Shown here: positions 5,893-13,702 of the stretch, in pieces | Layout of the letters: the number at the start of each line of letters is the position of its first letter | Position numbering within the stretch: the first letter of the stretch is position 1 | Source of the DNA: Methylotetracoccus sp. | Lineage (GTDB): Bacteria; Pseudomonadota; Gammaproteobacteria; Methylococcales; Methylococcaceae | Assembly: GCA_025458755.1 (NCBI GenBank) | Contig: JALORT010000059.1 | Location: 1-15,469 of the forward strand | Reading direction: 5' to 3' | Length of the DNA: 15,469 nucleotides | Notes under the pieces: model-generated | Told to the model about the DNA's origin: nothing | Databases searched by the model: none | Seen by the model: the letters and a program-made list of their open reading frames with translations, nothing else | Position numbers and translations under genes: made by a program

Positions 5893-6873
5893 GTGGAAAC
5901 CGTTCCGGGCCGATCTCACGCGGCGATCGGCATCATCAGCGCCGCGCTTCTTTCCCTATCCTTTCCGGCCTGGCCCCACGGGTACGCCGGCAAGCGGATC
6001 TTCCCTACGACCTTCGAGGTCGACGATCCTTTCGTAATGGACGAGTTCTCCCTGCTCGTCAGTCATTTGAAGGAATCCGGCACTACCGAGGTGCCGTCGC
6101 AGATCGGCACCGGCGTCTCCGCCGATTATACGGCGACGATCACCGAGCATTGGGGTCTGGTCTTCGGCGGTGAGTTCCGGCGGGTCGAACCGGACGGCGG
6201 CGAAAGCATGCACGGCTTCGGTAACCTGCTGGTGGGGACCAAATACCAGTTCTTCACCAGTGATCTGCATGAAACCATCGCCTCCATCGGGGTCGACGCC
6301 GCCGTCGGCAACACCGGCGACCAACGGATCGGTTCCGACCCGGTCTCGGTGATCTATCCGACACTGTTCTTCGGCAAGGGGATGGGTGATCTGCCCCGGT
6401 CGGCCAATTTCTGGCGGCCGTTCGCGGTCACCGGTACCTTCGGGGCGGCGTTCCCGACCGAGAGGAAGCCGGTTCTGTCTCTGGACCCGGACGGTTCCGT
6501 GGTCGATACCGGCGTCACCGCGACGCCGAACAAGTTGATCTGGGGCCTCACCGTGCAGTACAGCCTGCATTATCTGCAGAACTTCGTGCAGGATGTCGGA
6601 TTGACCCGCCCGTTCAGCCAGTTGATTCCGGTGGTCGAGTTCGCGATGGAGAGCTGTCTGAACGGGTTCTGCGCCGGCCAGACCAACGGTACGGTCAATC
6701 CGGGACTGATCTGGTTCGGCGAGTATTTCCAGCTCGGGCTGGCGGCGCAGGTTCCGGTTAATAGCCGCACCGGCGCTCATGTCGGTGTGATGGCTTTGTT
6801 CCACTTGTTCGTCGACGATCTCCTTGCCGATGAGCACCATTACCACGAACACGACCACCCGAACTACGATTGA
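5893..6873 (+). CDS. Outer-membrane beta-barrel protein with histidine-rich tail
   Basis: The start is GTG 5893, with AGGAG at 5879-5883, 9 bases upstream. Residues 10-29 form a signal peptide (AAIGIISAALLSLSFPAW). The mature part has many short alternating strands rich in Gly, Tyr and Phe (for example GTKYQFF, WGLTVQYSLHYL, GLIWFGEYFQLGLAAQ), as in barrels annotated as transporters or as phenol-degradation MetA-like. C255 and C260 (ESCLNGFCAG) may form a disulphide in a loop. After the last strand (GVMALFHLFV) the protein ends in a tail with five histidines in nine residues, EHHYHEHDH (314-322), a likely metal-binding site. The usual terminal aromatic residue of barrels is therefore not at the very end. 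Its place downstream of the HMA2-like and ATPase genes suggests a role in metal traffic across the outer membrane; the substrate is unknown. Confidence 0.7.
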   Translation: METVPGRSHAAIGIISAALLSLSFPAWPHGYAGKRIFPTTFEVDDPFVMDEFSLLVSHLKESGTTEVPSQIGTGVSADYTATITEHWGLVFGGEFRRVEPDGGESMHGFGNLLVGTKYQFFTSDLHETIASIGVDAAVGNTGDQRIGSDPVSVIYPTLFFGKGMGDLPRSANFWRPFAVTGTFGAAFPTERKPVLSLDPDGSVVDTGVTATPNKLIWGLTVQYSLHYLQNFVQDVGLTRPFSQLIPVVEFAMESCLNGFCAGQTNGTVNPGLIWFGEYFQLGLAAQVPVNSRTGAHVGVMALFHLFVDDLLADEHHYHEHDHPNYD

Positions 6874-6954
6874 ATGACCGGTGCGGCCACGCGTTTCGAC
6901 TGGCGTCAGTCGTCGTGTTTCGGATTCGCACGCAATGCCACGAGTTGTGGCCGG

Positions 6955-7728
6955 TCAGGTGTTGGCGATGCCATGCGGCACATGGCCCGCGATTCGGATA
7001 TTCCAGGCGCGCAGTGTCCGGACAACCCGTTCATGAGCCGGAGCGGCGCGGGCGGTCACCAGGGCAGTCCGGATCGGCGCCTGGTCGGCCGGGAACCGGG
7101 TCTGGATGTAATGCAGCGCCGCCAAGAACTCCTTGAAGGGCCCGCCAGACAGCGGCTTCCGCGCCTCGGTGGCCTCGTTTTCGGTGAACGCATCGAGCCC
7201 ATGGGTGCGATAGATCCGCTCGGATTCGTCGGAAAACAGTACGGCATCCCCGTCGAAGGCAATGCGAAGCTGAGGCGATGCGCTGTGACTGGCGCTCGAC
7301 GCGACGATCGTCGCGGCGGCAAAACCGCCGTCCAGCGCCCGGATCACATCGTCCGCGTGCGCCGACAGAAATAGCTGTGCGCCAAAGGCGGCGATGTATT
7401 GAAATGGACTCTGGCCGCTGGTAAATGCGGCGCGGCTGATCGCCAGTTCGTGATGGCGGATCGAATTGAAGATGCGAAGGCCGGTATCGGCGCTGTTGCG
7501 GGACAAAAGAATGACTTCAACCAGCGGTACCTCGGAGCGTTCGTTGATGGCCAGCAGCTTCTTGACCAGCGTGTAGGCAACTCCAGGAGGCAGGATGTCC
7601 TCCTCGCGCGCGATCTGATAGCGGCAATAGTGTTCCTTCCCTTCCGTTTCAAAAACACGGTGAGACTCGTCGAGATCGAATAAAGCCCGCGATGAGATCG
7701 CGACGATCAGCGGGTGCTCGGACTTCAT
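6955..7728 (-). CDS. 5'-nucleotidase (HAD-type, cytosolic 5'-nucleotidase-like), internally deleted
   Basis: The family hydrolyses nucleoside 5'-monophosphates in the cytoplasm. The start at ATG 7728 (MKSEHPLIVAISSRALFDLDESH) fits; the frame also opens at TTG 7776. The HAD nucleophile motif is FDLDESH (17-23). LLSRNSADTG (74-83), FDGDAVLFSDESE (158-170), GPFKEF (196-201) and TALVTARAAPAHERV (221-235) follow the family order. After LRAWNIRI (239-246) the sequence jumps straight to AGHVPHGIANT. In relatives as I recall them, these parts are separated by about 40 residues holding the GGLDKG loop and the FFDDQ motif that completes magnesium binding. The junction is in frame. The product is 257 residues and probably has little or no normal activity. 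It is convergent with the barrel gene and divergent from the gene at 7909. Confidence 0.8.
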   Translation of the reverse strand: MKSEHPLIVAISSRALFDLDESHRVFETEGKEHYCRYQIAREEDILPPGVAYTLVKKLLAINERSEVPLVEVILLSRNSADTGLRIFNSIRHHELAISRAAFTSGQSPFQYIAAFGAQLFLSAHADDVIRALDGGFAAATIVASSASHSASPQLRIAFDGDAVLFSDESERIYRTHGLDAFTENEATEARKPLSGGPFKEFLAALHYIQTRFPADQAPIRTALVTARAAPAHERVVRTLRAWNIRIAGHVPHGIANT

Positions 7729-7803
7729 TGGGCCGGTTGTGATGACATCAGGCAGGAGCGTAGGGCAAGTGATCAATCAATTTCGCGATCATCCCCTCTT
7801 TGT

Positions 7804-7809
7804 TATGAT
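7804..7809 (+). promoter_or_regulatory. Possible -10 element for the small membrane protein gene
   Basis: TATGAT at 7804-7809 sits in an AT-rich patch of the 180-base divergent intergenic region and matches TATAAT at five of six positions. The hexamer 17 bases upstream (TTTCGC) is a poor -35. It would drive the gene at 7909 with a leader of about 95 bases. Confidence 0.25.
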
Positions 7810-7908
7810 CATGTGCGTTTAGGCGTCGTCAACGACACTGATCGCCGTCTCAGAGCGCCCGAGCGCCATCATAACAAGCCAACAAGTAGCCCATACCCGA
7901 GGAGTGCC

Positions 7909-8262
7909 ATGTTACGGAAGTATTCAGTGCTGTTGCTGATTTTGTTCATCGTCGGCCTGTACCTGCTGCAAAACAAGGCGATCATGCCGTTCGTGGAAAA
8001 AGTGGTGGAGTCGGATTTGTTCATGGAAGATTCCGAGGGCGAAGATGAACAACTCGGTAGTGTTCGGAACGACCGAACAGATTTCGCCTTCGCGCACTGC
8101 AAGGAAGCATTCAAGGAAAAATACGGGTCGTTGGAGAAAGCGGATCTGAGCCCGGATCAGTACCAGGCGTGGGCGCTGGCCAGTAAGAGCTACCTCGTAC
8201 GGTCGCCGGTCAGGGTGCCCGACGAGCAGGGTGCCGGTACGGAGGAGAAGGCTTTCGCCTGA
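7909..8262 (+). CDS. Small single-pass membrane protein, function unknown
   Basis: ATG 7909 is preceded by GAGGAG (7899-7904), which sets the start; the frame is open upstream but does not look coded. The product is 117 residues. A membrane helix spans about residues 5-20 (YSVLLLILFIVGLYLL). Three N-terminal basic residues or tyrosine precede it, and a positively charged patch is not repeated after it, so the remainder probably faces the periplasm. The soluble part has an acidic stretch (FMEDSEGEDEQ) followed by a helical segment with one cysteine (FAFAHCKEAFKEKYG) and YQAWALASKSYLV. No enzyme motif is visible. It stands alone: divergent from the nucleotidase gene, convergent with the HIT gene. 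Confidence 0.65.
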   Translation: MLRKYSVLLLILFIVGLYLLQNKAIMPFVEKVVESDLFMEDSEGEDEQLGSVRNDRTDFAFAHCKEAFKEKYGSLEKADLSPDQYQAWALASKSYLVRSPVRVPDEQGAGTEEKAFA

Positions 8263-8367
8263 AAAAACCAATTCACAGGACCCGATGCATCCGATCCAGC
8301 GAGCTGGACCGTCTCCGGAATCGATTTCGCCGAGTGATCGAGTGCGAAGCGCTCTTACGCGGACTGC

Positions 8368-8387
8368 CCTGACCGGGCTCGGTCAGG
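8368..8387. terminator. 7-bp hairpin between convergent genes
   Basis: CCTGACC (8368-8374) and GGTCAGG (8381-8387) are exact reverse complements with a 6-base loop. It lies between the convergent ends of the small membrane protein gene and the HIT gene and could stop transcription from both sides. Neither side has a proper T-run, so a Rho-independent role is uncertain. Confidence 0.35.
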
Positions 8388-8426
8388 TTCAATGCCGACC
8401 GGCGATCAAGCCGACGGTGTTCCGAG

Positions 8427-8771
8427 TCAGCCCGGTGGCCATTTCAGGCGTCGACCGCCCAACACGTGGACGTGGAGGTGATACACGTCCTGTCCGGCGT
8501 CTCCGCGACAATTGATCACGGTGCGGTAACCGCGCTCCGCCAAGCCTTCCTGACGGGCGACACGGCTTGCCGCATGCAGCAGTTCGCCGGCGAGCCGCGG
8601 CTCGTCCTCCGGCAGTTCGTCCAGGGTTGCGACGTGTCGTTTCGGGATCACCAGAACATGCACCGGGGCTTGCGGGTGAATGTCTCGAAACGCCAAGACG
8701 TGATCGTTCTCGTAGACCACCGCCGGCTTGATTTCGCCGGCGACCATCTTGCAGAAAAGACAATCGGACAT
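8427..8771 (-). CDS. HIT-family nucleotide hydrolase/transferase (HinT-like)
   Basis: The 114-residue protein starts at ATG 8771 (MSDCLFCKMVAGEIKP); GAGG upstream supports this, and the open frame beyond runs into recR. The catalytic histidine triad is HLHVH followed by VLGG, with H98, H100 and H102. C4 and C7 (CLFC) are the N-terminal cysteines usual for HinT-like members that bind zinc. HPQAPVHVLVIPKRH (32-46) is the family core strand. HinT-type enzymes are cytoplasmic and hydrolyse AMP-linked phosphoramidates. The gene begins 16 bases after the recR stop and is the last of the dnaX-ybaB-recR operon. It ends with WPPG, the usual C-terminus of the family. The family call is sure; the physiological substrate is not. 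Confidence 0.92.
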   Translation of the reverse strand: MSDCLFCKMVAGEIKPAVVYENDHVLAFRDIHPQAPVHVLVIPKRHVATLDELPEDEPRLAGELLHAASRVARQEGLAERGYRTVINCRGDAGQDVYHLHVHVLGGRRLKWPPG

Positions 8772-8787
8772 TGGTTGTGCCTCGTGG

Positions 8788-9384
8788 TCAGAGCAGGTTG
8801 CGTTCATGGAACGCATGGGACAGCGTTGTTCCGTCGACGTATTCCAATTCACCGCCGAAGGGCACGCCATGGGCGATACGGCTGGCCCGCACTCCGTGGT
8901 GTTTTGCCATTTCGGAGATGTAGTGCGCCGTGGCCTCCCCTTCGACCGTCGCGTTGGTCGCCAGGATGACTTCGCGGACTTCTCCCGATTGCAGCCGCCG
9001 TTCCAGGCAGTCGAGATGCAATTCCTGCGGCCCGATGCCGTCCAGCGGCGAAAGACGTCCGTTCAGAACAAAAAACAAGCCCTTGTATTGAGTCGCTTCG
9101 TCGAGTGCGTAGACGTCGGCCGGTGTTTCGACGATGCAGAGTTGGGACCGGTCGCGATTCGCGCTCGAACACAGCGCACACACCGGACCCTCGGTCAAAA
9201 TCTGGCATTCACTGCAGAGATCGATCCGCTCCAGGGCTTCGCGCAGCGCTTCGCACAAGCGGTGAGCGCCATCCCGATTCCGCTGCAGCAGGTGGAGCGT
9301 CATGCGTTGTGCGGACTTGGGCCCGACGCCCGGCAGACAACGCAGCGCAACGATCAGCTCCGCTAACGCGCCGGTCTGCTTCAC
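8788..9384 (-). CDS. recR: Recombination mediator protein RecR
   Basis: RecR works with RecO and RecF to load RecA onto gapped DNA. The product is 198 residues, the usual length. The N-terminal helix-hairpin-helix is seen at [12 protein letters not shown] (17-28). The four zinc cysteines are C57, C60, C69 and C72. The Toprim domain covers about 80-175, with the acidic VETPAD (85-90) and the NATVEGEAT segment (144-152). The start is GTG 9384; only one base separates it from the ybaB stop (9388-9386), so translation is probably coupled. The order dnaX-ybaB-recR is conserved across gammaproteobacteria and supports both the identity and a single transcript. Confidence 0.96.
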   Translation of the reverse strand: MKQTGALAELIVALRCLPGVGPKSAQRMTLHLLQRNRDGAHRLCEALREALERIDLCSECQILTEGPVCALCSSANRDRSQLCIVETPADVYALDEATQYKGLFFVLNGRLSPLDGIGPQELHLDCLERRLQSGEVREVILATNATVEGEATAHYISEMAKHHGVRASRIAHGVPFGGELEYVDGTTLSHAFHERNLL

Positions 9385-9385
9385 C

Positions 9386-9715
9386 TCAGAACGGCAGCTT
9401 GAAGTCCGGAGGCAGATCGAGTCCCAAGCCGCCGGTCAGGCCGGACAATTTTTCCTGTTTGAGCTTGTTCACTCGGCGAACCGTGTCGTTGACTGCGGCC
9501 GCGACCAGATCTTCCAGCATGTCGCGGTCTTCCTTCAACAAGCTGTCGTCGATCGAGATCCGCAGCACTTCCTTCTTGCCATTCATCAACACCTTCACCA
9601 GACCGCCGCCGGACTCGCCGTGTACCTCGGTGTTAGCAAGCTCGTCTTGAGCTTTCTGGAAATTCTCCTGCATCTTCTGCGCTTGCTGCATCAGTGCGGC
9701 GAGAGGGTTTTTCAT
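9386..9715 (-). CDS. ybaB: Nucleoid-associated protein, YbaB/EbfC family
   Basis: The 109-residue protein is of normal family length. YbaB/EbfC proteins are dimers that bind DNA without strong sequence preference. Characteristic features are the N-terminal helix [19 protein letters not shown] (5-23), the strand region [18 protein letters not shown] (33-50) and the [17 protein letters not shown] helix (69-85). The start at ATG 9715 has AGGAG a few bases upstream. It begins 15 bases after the dnaX stop and ends one base before the recR start. Confidence 0.95.
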   Translation of the reverse strand: MKNPLAALMQQAQKMQENFQKAQDELANTEVHGESGGGLVKVLMNGKKEVLRISIDDSLLKEDRDMLEDLVAAAVNDTVRRVNKLKQEKLSGLTGGLGLDLPPDFKLPF

Positions 9716-9730
9716 GCGTACGATCTCCTG

Positions 9731-11311
9731 TTAGTCCAAAGGGCGTACCGATCCGGGAATGATCTGGGCGCCAAAGAGCTCTTGGATGGCTCTCACATTT
9801 TCGTCCCGGGCGATCACCAATTCTGCGTTCTTCCGGCGTTCCTCCTCGATCCGTTGCTGGCGCATCGCCGGAGTTTCTTCGATCCCGCTTTCCATCGAGA
9901 TGGTCAGCTTGATCGGATGCCGCAGATGGGTGGCGAGAGCTTTTTCCAGCGTACTCTCGACCTGCGGGGTGCGAAGTTGTGCGAATTGCGGATCGAGCGC
10001 CAGATGGCAGGACTGGGAGGTCACGTTCTGCAGCACGCAGTGATGGGCCAACTGGCGGCTCATCCCGACCAGACCCATGGCTTCGATCATGGATTCCCAG
10101 TCACCGGTCGTCGCCGTCGGCCCCGGCGGCGCGGCGGCGGGTTTCGGCGGCGGCTCCGGTCTCCCGGCAGGTGTTGACGCCGGCGCGGCGACCACCGGCC
10201 GCGAACGCGCCGGAACCGGTTCCGCGGCGCTGTCGGGCCGAAAGGCCAGCATGCGCAACAGGATCATCTCGAACCCGCTTTGGGGGTCGCTGGCGAGCGG
10301 CAGATCGCGTTGGCCTACCAACGCGATCTGATAGAGCAACTGGAGATCTTCCGGGCCGAAACGTGCCGCGAGCGCGGCGATCTGTTCGCCCTCCTCGTCC
10401 CGCTTCAAAATCTCCGGAGCCCATTGTGATATCGCCGCATGGTGCAGGATCTGCTGCAGGTGCTGGAGCGCGTCAGAAAAATTGGGGGTCTGTTCGGCCA
10501 GTTCCTCGACGTGTTGCAGCATGCCCGAGGCATCGCGGTCGGCCAGCGCGAACAGCAGGTCGAAAATCGGCTTGCGCGCGACGGTGCCGAGCATCGCGCC
10601 GACCTCGCGCTCGGAAAGACGTCCTCCGCCGTGCACGATGGCCTGATCCAGCAGGCTCAAACCGTCCCGCATGCTGCCCTGGGCGGCCCGGGCCAGCGCC
10701 CGCAGGGCGCCGGCTTCGTACGCGGTATCCTCTTTTCGCAGAATCAGTTCCATTTGGGTGCGAATCTGCTCCGCACTGAGGTGCTTCAAATTGAACTGAA
10801 GACACCGCGAAAGCACGGTGACCGGGATTTTTTGTGGATCGGTTGTGGCCAGCAGGAACTTGATGTGCGGGGGCGGTTCTTCCAGAGTCTTCAGCAGCGC
10901 ATTGAAACTGTGCCCCGAAAGCATGTGGACTTCGTCGATCAGGTAGACTTTGTAGCGGCCCTGACCGGGTGCGTATTGACAGTTCTCGAGCAAGTCACGG
11001 GTATCTTCGACCTTCGTGCGGGATGCCGCATCCACCTCGATCAAATCGACGAAACGTCCCGCGTCGAGTTCACGACAGGGTGTGCAGCTGCCGCAAGGGT
11101 TGAACCCGGAACGCTGTTCGCAGTTCAGCGCTTTGGCGAGAATGCGCGCGATCGTAGTTTTGCCGACACCGCGCGTGCCGGCAAAAAGGTAAGCGTGATG
11201 GGTCCGGTCGAATTGGAGCGCGTGGGTCAACGCCTTGATGACGTGCTCCTGACCGACTACCTCATCGAAGTTGCGTGGACGCCACTTTCTCGCTAAGGCC
11301 TGATAAGCCAT
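9731..11311 (-). CDS. dnaX: DNA polymerase III subunit tau (DnaX)
   Basis: DnaX forms the clamp-loader motor that loads the sliding clamp and couples polymerases. The start at ATG 11311 (MAYQALARKWRPRNFDEVVGQ) is the family beginning, giving 526 residues; the frame also opens 13 codons upstream. Walker A is GTRGVGKT (45-52). The zinc cysteines are C64, C73, C76 and C79. Walker B is LIDEVH (124-129) and the arginine-finger motif is SRC (168-170). A proline- and alanine-rich linker at 364-402 separates the ATPase and collar from the tau-specific end. I looked for the slippery heptamer that makes the short gamma form in E. coli and found none in frame, so only tau is predicted. It lies just downstream of the 4.5S RNA on the same strand. 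Confidence 0.96.
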   Translation of the reverse strand: MAYQALARKWRPRNFDEVVGQEHVIKALTHALQFDRTHHAYLFAGTRGVGKTTIARILAKALNCEQRSGFNPCGSCTPCRELDAGRFVDLIEVDAASRTKVEDTRDLLENCQYAPGQGRYKVYLIDEVHMLSGHSFNALLKTLEEPPPHIKFLLATTDPQKIPVTVLSRCLQFNLKHLSAEQIRTQMELILRKEDTAYEAGALRALARAAQGSMRDGLSLLDQAIVHGGGRLSEREVGAMLGTVARKPIFDLLFALADRDASGMLQHVEELAEQTPNFSDALQHLQQILHHAAISQWAPEILKRDEEGEQIAALAARFGPEDLQLLYQIALVGQRDLPLASDPQSGFEMILLRMLAFRPDSAAEPVPARSRPVVAAPASTPAGRPEPPPKPAAAPPGPTATTGDWESMIEAMGLVGMSRQLAHHCVLQNVTSQSCHLALDPQFAQLRTPQVESTLEKALATHLRHPIKLTISMESGIEETPAMRQQRIEEERRKNAELVIARDENVRAIQELFGAQIIPGSVRPLD

Positions 11312-11335
11312 TCGGGCTGAACGGTCGGGGAAGGG

Positions 11336-11434
<99 letters not shown>

Positions 11435-11846
11435 ATTCGTTGTGAAGACCGGGACGCCGCCCGCAGGGTCTTCGAAACAGATCTTCATTATGCGCAAAGG
11501 AGCGGTGTTGTTCAACCCCGGCTTCGCCCTGGGCGCAATTCGTGCCGCTTCCGGCGGCCAGCCCGCCGCGATCAGTAGATCCTCGACGTCTGCAGCAGCG
11601 ATCTCCAATCCGAATCGGGTGCATCGGTACGCCTTCAGAAGACCCGGAATCGCAACGCCGCCCGTCAGTCCGGTGATGTCATCAACGTCATCGGCAGCCG
11701 AGGCGAGGTGGCGGGGGAGGGCGGTGGACTGCCCCTTGGCTTGAACAGGATCGGCAAGCCGGTGTTTTTTGGGGGGGTACGACACACCGCCTGCTGCATC
11801 GCCTGCGCCGGGTAGCGGCCCCGGTTCGGGGCGCGCCTTCTTGCAT
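11435..11846. other. 412 bases without a convincing gene
   Basis: This gap between ybbA and the 4.5S RNA holds open frames on both strands. The better-looking one is minus strand, GTG 11785 to about 11366, with a protein-like middle (FGLEIAAADVEDLLIAAGWPPEAA). It has no ribosome binding site, no family I recognise, and its last 23 codons run through the 4.5S RNA, so I do not call it. The gap also contains a plus-strand terminator-like hairpin, an adjoining T6G7 homopolymer (11765-11777), and a GC hairpin (11818-11832) shortly after the ybbA stop that has no T-run. Confidence 0.5.
11738..11770 (+). terminator. Rho-independent terminator-like hairpin, plus strand
   Basis: GGCTTG (11738-11743) pairs with CAAGCC (11755-11760) across an 11-base loop and is followed two bases later by GTTTTTT. 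Read on the plus strand this has the form of an intrinsic terminator. No plus-strand gene ends here with confidence, so the transcript it would stop is unknown. Confidence 0.4.
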
Positions 11847-12581
11847 TCAGTCGTTCACGATGCGCCCGCTGTCGAGGCGAATCACCCGCTGGCAGCGGGT
11901 CGCCAGCGCCTCGTCGTGCGTGACCAGGACCAGGGTGGTATTTTTTTCGCTGTTCAATTCGAACAGCAGTTCGATGATGCTGTGACCGGTTTTGCGGTCG
12001 AGGTTGCCGGTGGGCTCGTCGGCGAACAGGATCTTAGGCTCGGTTGCGAAGGCGCGGGCCAGGGCGACCCGCTGCTGTTCGCCGCCGGAGAGCTGCCGAG
12101 GGTAGTGATTGAGCCGGTGCTGCAGGCCCACGCGCGACAACATCGTCGCTGCTTCGGCACGGGCGGACGCGCGTCCCGCCAGTTCCAGCGGCAGCATGGT
12201 GTTCTCCAGAGCGGTGAGCGTCGGGATCAGCTGGAACGACTGAAAGACGAAACCGATCAGCCGCCGGCGGATTTCCGCTCGCCCGTCTTCGTCCAGCGCG
12301 CCCAGTGCGATGCCGTCCACCGCCACCTCGCCTTCCGAAGCGACATCGAGACCGGCCAGCAGGCCCAGTAGCGTCGATTTGCCGGAGCCCGAGGCGCCCA
12401 CCACGGCGACCGTCTCGCCCGAATTGATCCCCAGGTTGACTGCTGTCAAGATATCCAGCCGGCCTTCGGACGTGTGAACCCAGTGGTTCAAGCCCGAGAC
12501 CGCTATGAGCGGTGCGGCCGGACGGTCGGATGCGGACGGAGGAATGTTGTCGGTGATGATCAAGTGGCTTTTTTCGCTCAT
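11847..12581 (-). CDS. ybbA: ABC transporter ATP-binding protein, YbbA/LolD-like
   Basis: The 244-residue protein (from ATG 12581) is the ATPase of a MacB/LolD-type exporter or mechanotransmission complex. Walker A is GASGSGKS (62-69), the Q-loop Gln is 114, the signature LSGGEQ is at 164-169, Walker B ILFADEP is at 184-190 and the switch histidine is H222. The family core begins at [12 protein letters not shown] (24-35), so the first 22 residues are extra. No ribosome binding site is clear at the ATG, but no other standard start lies closer to the core. Divergent pairing with tesA matches the ybbA-tesA arrangement of E. coli and supports the name. The usual partner permease ybbP, expected downstream on this strand, is missing: 4.5S RNA and dnaX lie there instead. 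Confidence 0.88.
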   Translation of the reverse strand: MSEKSHLIITDNIPPSASDRPAAPLIAVSGLNHWVHTSEGRLDILTAVNLGINSGETVAVVGASGSGKSTLLGLLAGLDVASEGEVAVDGIALGALDEDGRAEIRRRLIGFVFQSFQLIPTLTALENTMLPLELAGRASARAEAATMLSRVGLQHRLNHYPRQLSGGEQQRVALARAFATEPKILFADEPTGNLDRKTGHSIIELLFELNSEKNTTLVLVTHDEALATRCQRVIRLDSGRIVND

Positions 12582-13161
12582 CGTGTGGGTAAGCCCGGCT
12601 TGGGCCGGGGCGCAAACCATCCTGGTGCTGGGCGACAGTATCAGCGCGGCTTACGGACTCCCGAGCATAGACCGCGGATGGGTGGCTTTGTTGCAGCAAC
12701 GGCTGGCCGACAGCGGTGCCCGGGTGGTGAACGCCAGCATTCCTGGAGAGACCACCGCAGGCGGATTAACCCGACTCGCACCGTTGCTGGCCCGCGAGAA
12801 ACCGGCGGTGGTGATCGTCGAACTGGGCGCCAATGACGGTTTGCGGGGCCTCACGCTGGATCAGATGAAGGCGAATTTGAACGGAATCGTGGACCAGGCA
12901 CAAGAGGCGCGGGCCAAAGTGCTGCTGTTGGGCATGCGTTTGCCGCCGAACTATGGAAAGCGCTATGCGGATGCCTTTGCAGCGATTTTCGCGAGGCTGG
13001 CGGAGGAACGCCGTATCGCTTACGTTCCGTTCCTGATGGATGGGGTCGGTGGACAGCGGGACATGATGCAGACGGACGGACTCCATCCCAACGAAGCGGC
13101 GCAGACCGTGATGATGGAACATGTGTGGAGCGCGCTGCAGCCGCTGCTGAAGGACGATTGA
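12544..13161 (+). CDS. tesA: Periplasmic SGNH-family esterase/lysophospholipase TesA
   Basis: TesA is a multifunctional thioesterase, esterase and lysophospholipase of the periplasm. Numbered from ATG 12556 ([20 protein letters not shown]), a signal peptide occupies about 1-18. The catalytic Ser28 is in VLGDSIS, the oxyanion Gly64 in SIPGET and Asn93 in GANDG, and Asp174 and His177 in DGLHPNEA. All match the E. coli positions at a constant offset of about 20. The start may be ATG 12544, GTG 12553 or ATG 12556. GGAGG at 12538-12542 is too close to the first, which favours a later one. The coding region overlaps the 5' end of the divergent ybbA by at least 26 bases. Confidence 0.93.
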   Translation: MLSVMIKWLFSLIVWVSPAWAGAQTILVLGDSISAAYGLPSIDRGWVALLQQRLADSGARVVNASIPGETTAGGLTRLAPLLAREKPAVVIVELGANDGLRGLTLDQMKANLNGIVDQAQEARAKVLLLGMRLPPNYGKRYADAFAAIFARLAEERRIAYVPFLMDGVGGQRDMMQTDGLHPNEAAQTVMMEHVWSALQPLLKDD

Positions 13162-13269
13162 ATGCAACCTGACCGGGCGTTGATGCCGTTTGTCCGTGTG
13201 GGCGGCGATCGGGACAAGTCGCGCCGCGCGAGCGGAGCGGTCACGGGTCTTCAGAGGAGAGTCTGATTC

Positions 13270-13632
13270 ATGCCCATCGAGGAGTTGATTCGACGCGTGA
13301 AAACGGGGGAGCCGGTGGACTTCCAGCAAGTCATCGCCGCCATCGATGCCAGTTACACGTATGCGCCTTGCCGGTTTAGCAATGGACTGGGGCCGGCGCC
13401 GCTGATCAACGAGGCCGGAACCAACGAAGGGTCGTGCAAGATTTTCTACTTCGCACGCTTGCACGGTCTCGATCAAGCGCAGACCCTGGCGCTGTTCGGA
13501 GACTACTACCGCCGCGATGTGTTGGAGCATCCCGGTGAGGCGAATCACGGCAACATTCGTCGTTTCATGCGCGATGGGTGGCCGGGAATTCATTATGAGG
13601 GCGTGCCGCTGATCCCGCACTCACCGGCTTGA
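13270..13632 (+). CDS. HopJ type III effector-family protein
   Basis: The 120-residue product matches the HopJ family across its length: an N-terminal helix (IEELIRRVKTGEPVDFQQVIAAID), then YTYAPCRFSNG (29-39), NEAGTNEGSCKIFYFARLHGL (47-67), LFGDYYRRDVLEHPGEANHGNIR (75-97) and the closing WPGIHYEGVPL. The family name comes from a Pseudomonas type III effector. Most members are chromosomal proteins of free-living bacteria with no secretion link and no known function, and there is no sign of type III secretion genes here. GAGGAG lies about 9 bases before ATG 13270. It stands 108 bases after tesA. Confidence 0.85.
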   Translation: MPIEELIRRVKTGEPVDFQQVIAAIDASYTYAPCRFSNGLGPAPLINEAGTNEGSCKIFYFARLHGLDQAQTLALFGDYYRRDVLEHPGEANHGNIRRFMRDGWPGIHYEGVPLIPHSPA

Positions 13633-13702
13633 GCCGTCGGTAGCGTCGGGGGTCGGTCTCTCAACTTTATTTTCGCTCACACCGTGACCGAGGAGAACGA
13701 CA

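Noticed and set aside
5956..6858. 300-codon open frame on the minus strand
   Set aside because: Antisense to the barrel gene. The translation is rich in Arg, Gln and Asp, as expected from the opposite strand of a GC-rich gene.
6874..7374. 166-codon plus-strand frame starting just after the barrel gene
   Set aside because: Overlaps the nucleotidase gene in antisense; composition and lack of motifs indicate a shadow frame.
9302..11296. Long plus-strand open frames across ybaB and dnaX
   Set aside because: They are the opposite strand of well-identified genes and show no independent features.
9731..11311. Programmed frameshift in dnaX producing gamma
   Set aside because: The A-runs present, for example near 10828, are not in the slippery phase needed, and no E. 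coli-like heptamer was found.
13270..13632. Reading the HopJ-family gene as a virulence effector
   Set aside because: No secretion genes or secretion signal are present, and the family is widespread in non-pathogens.
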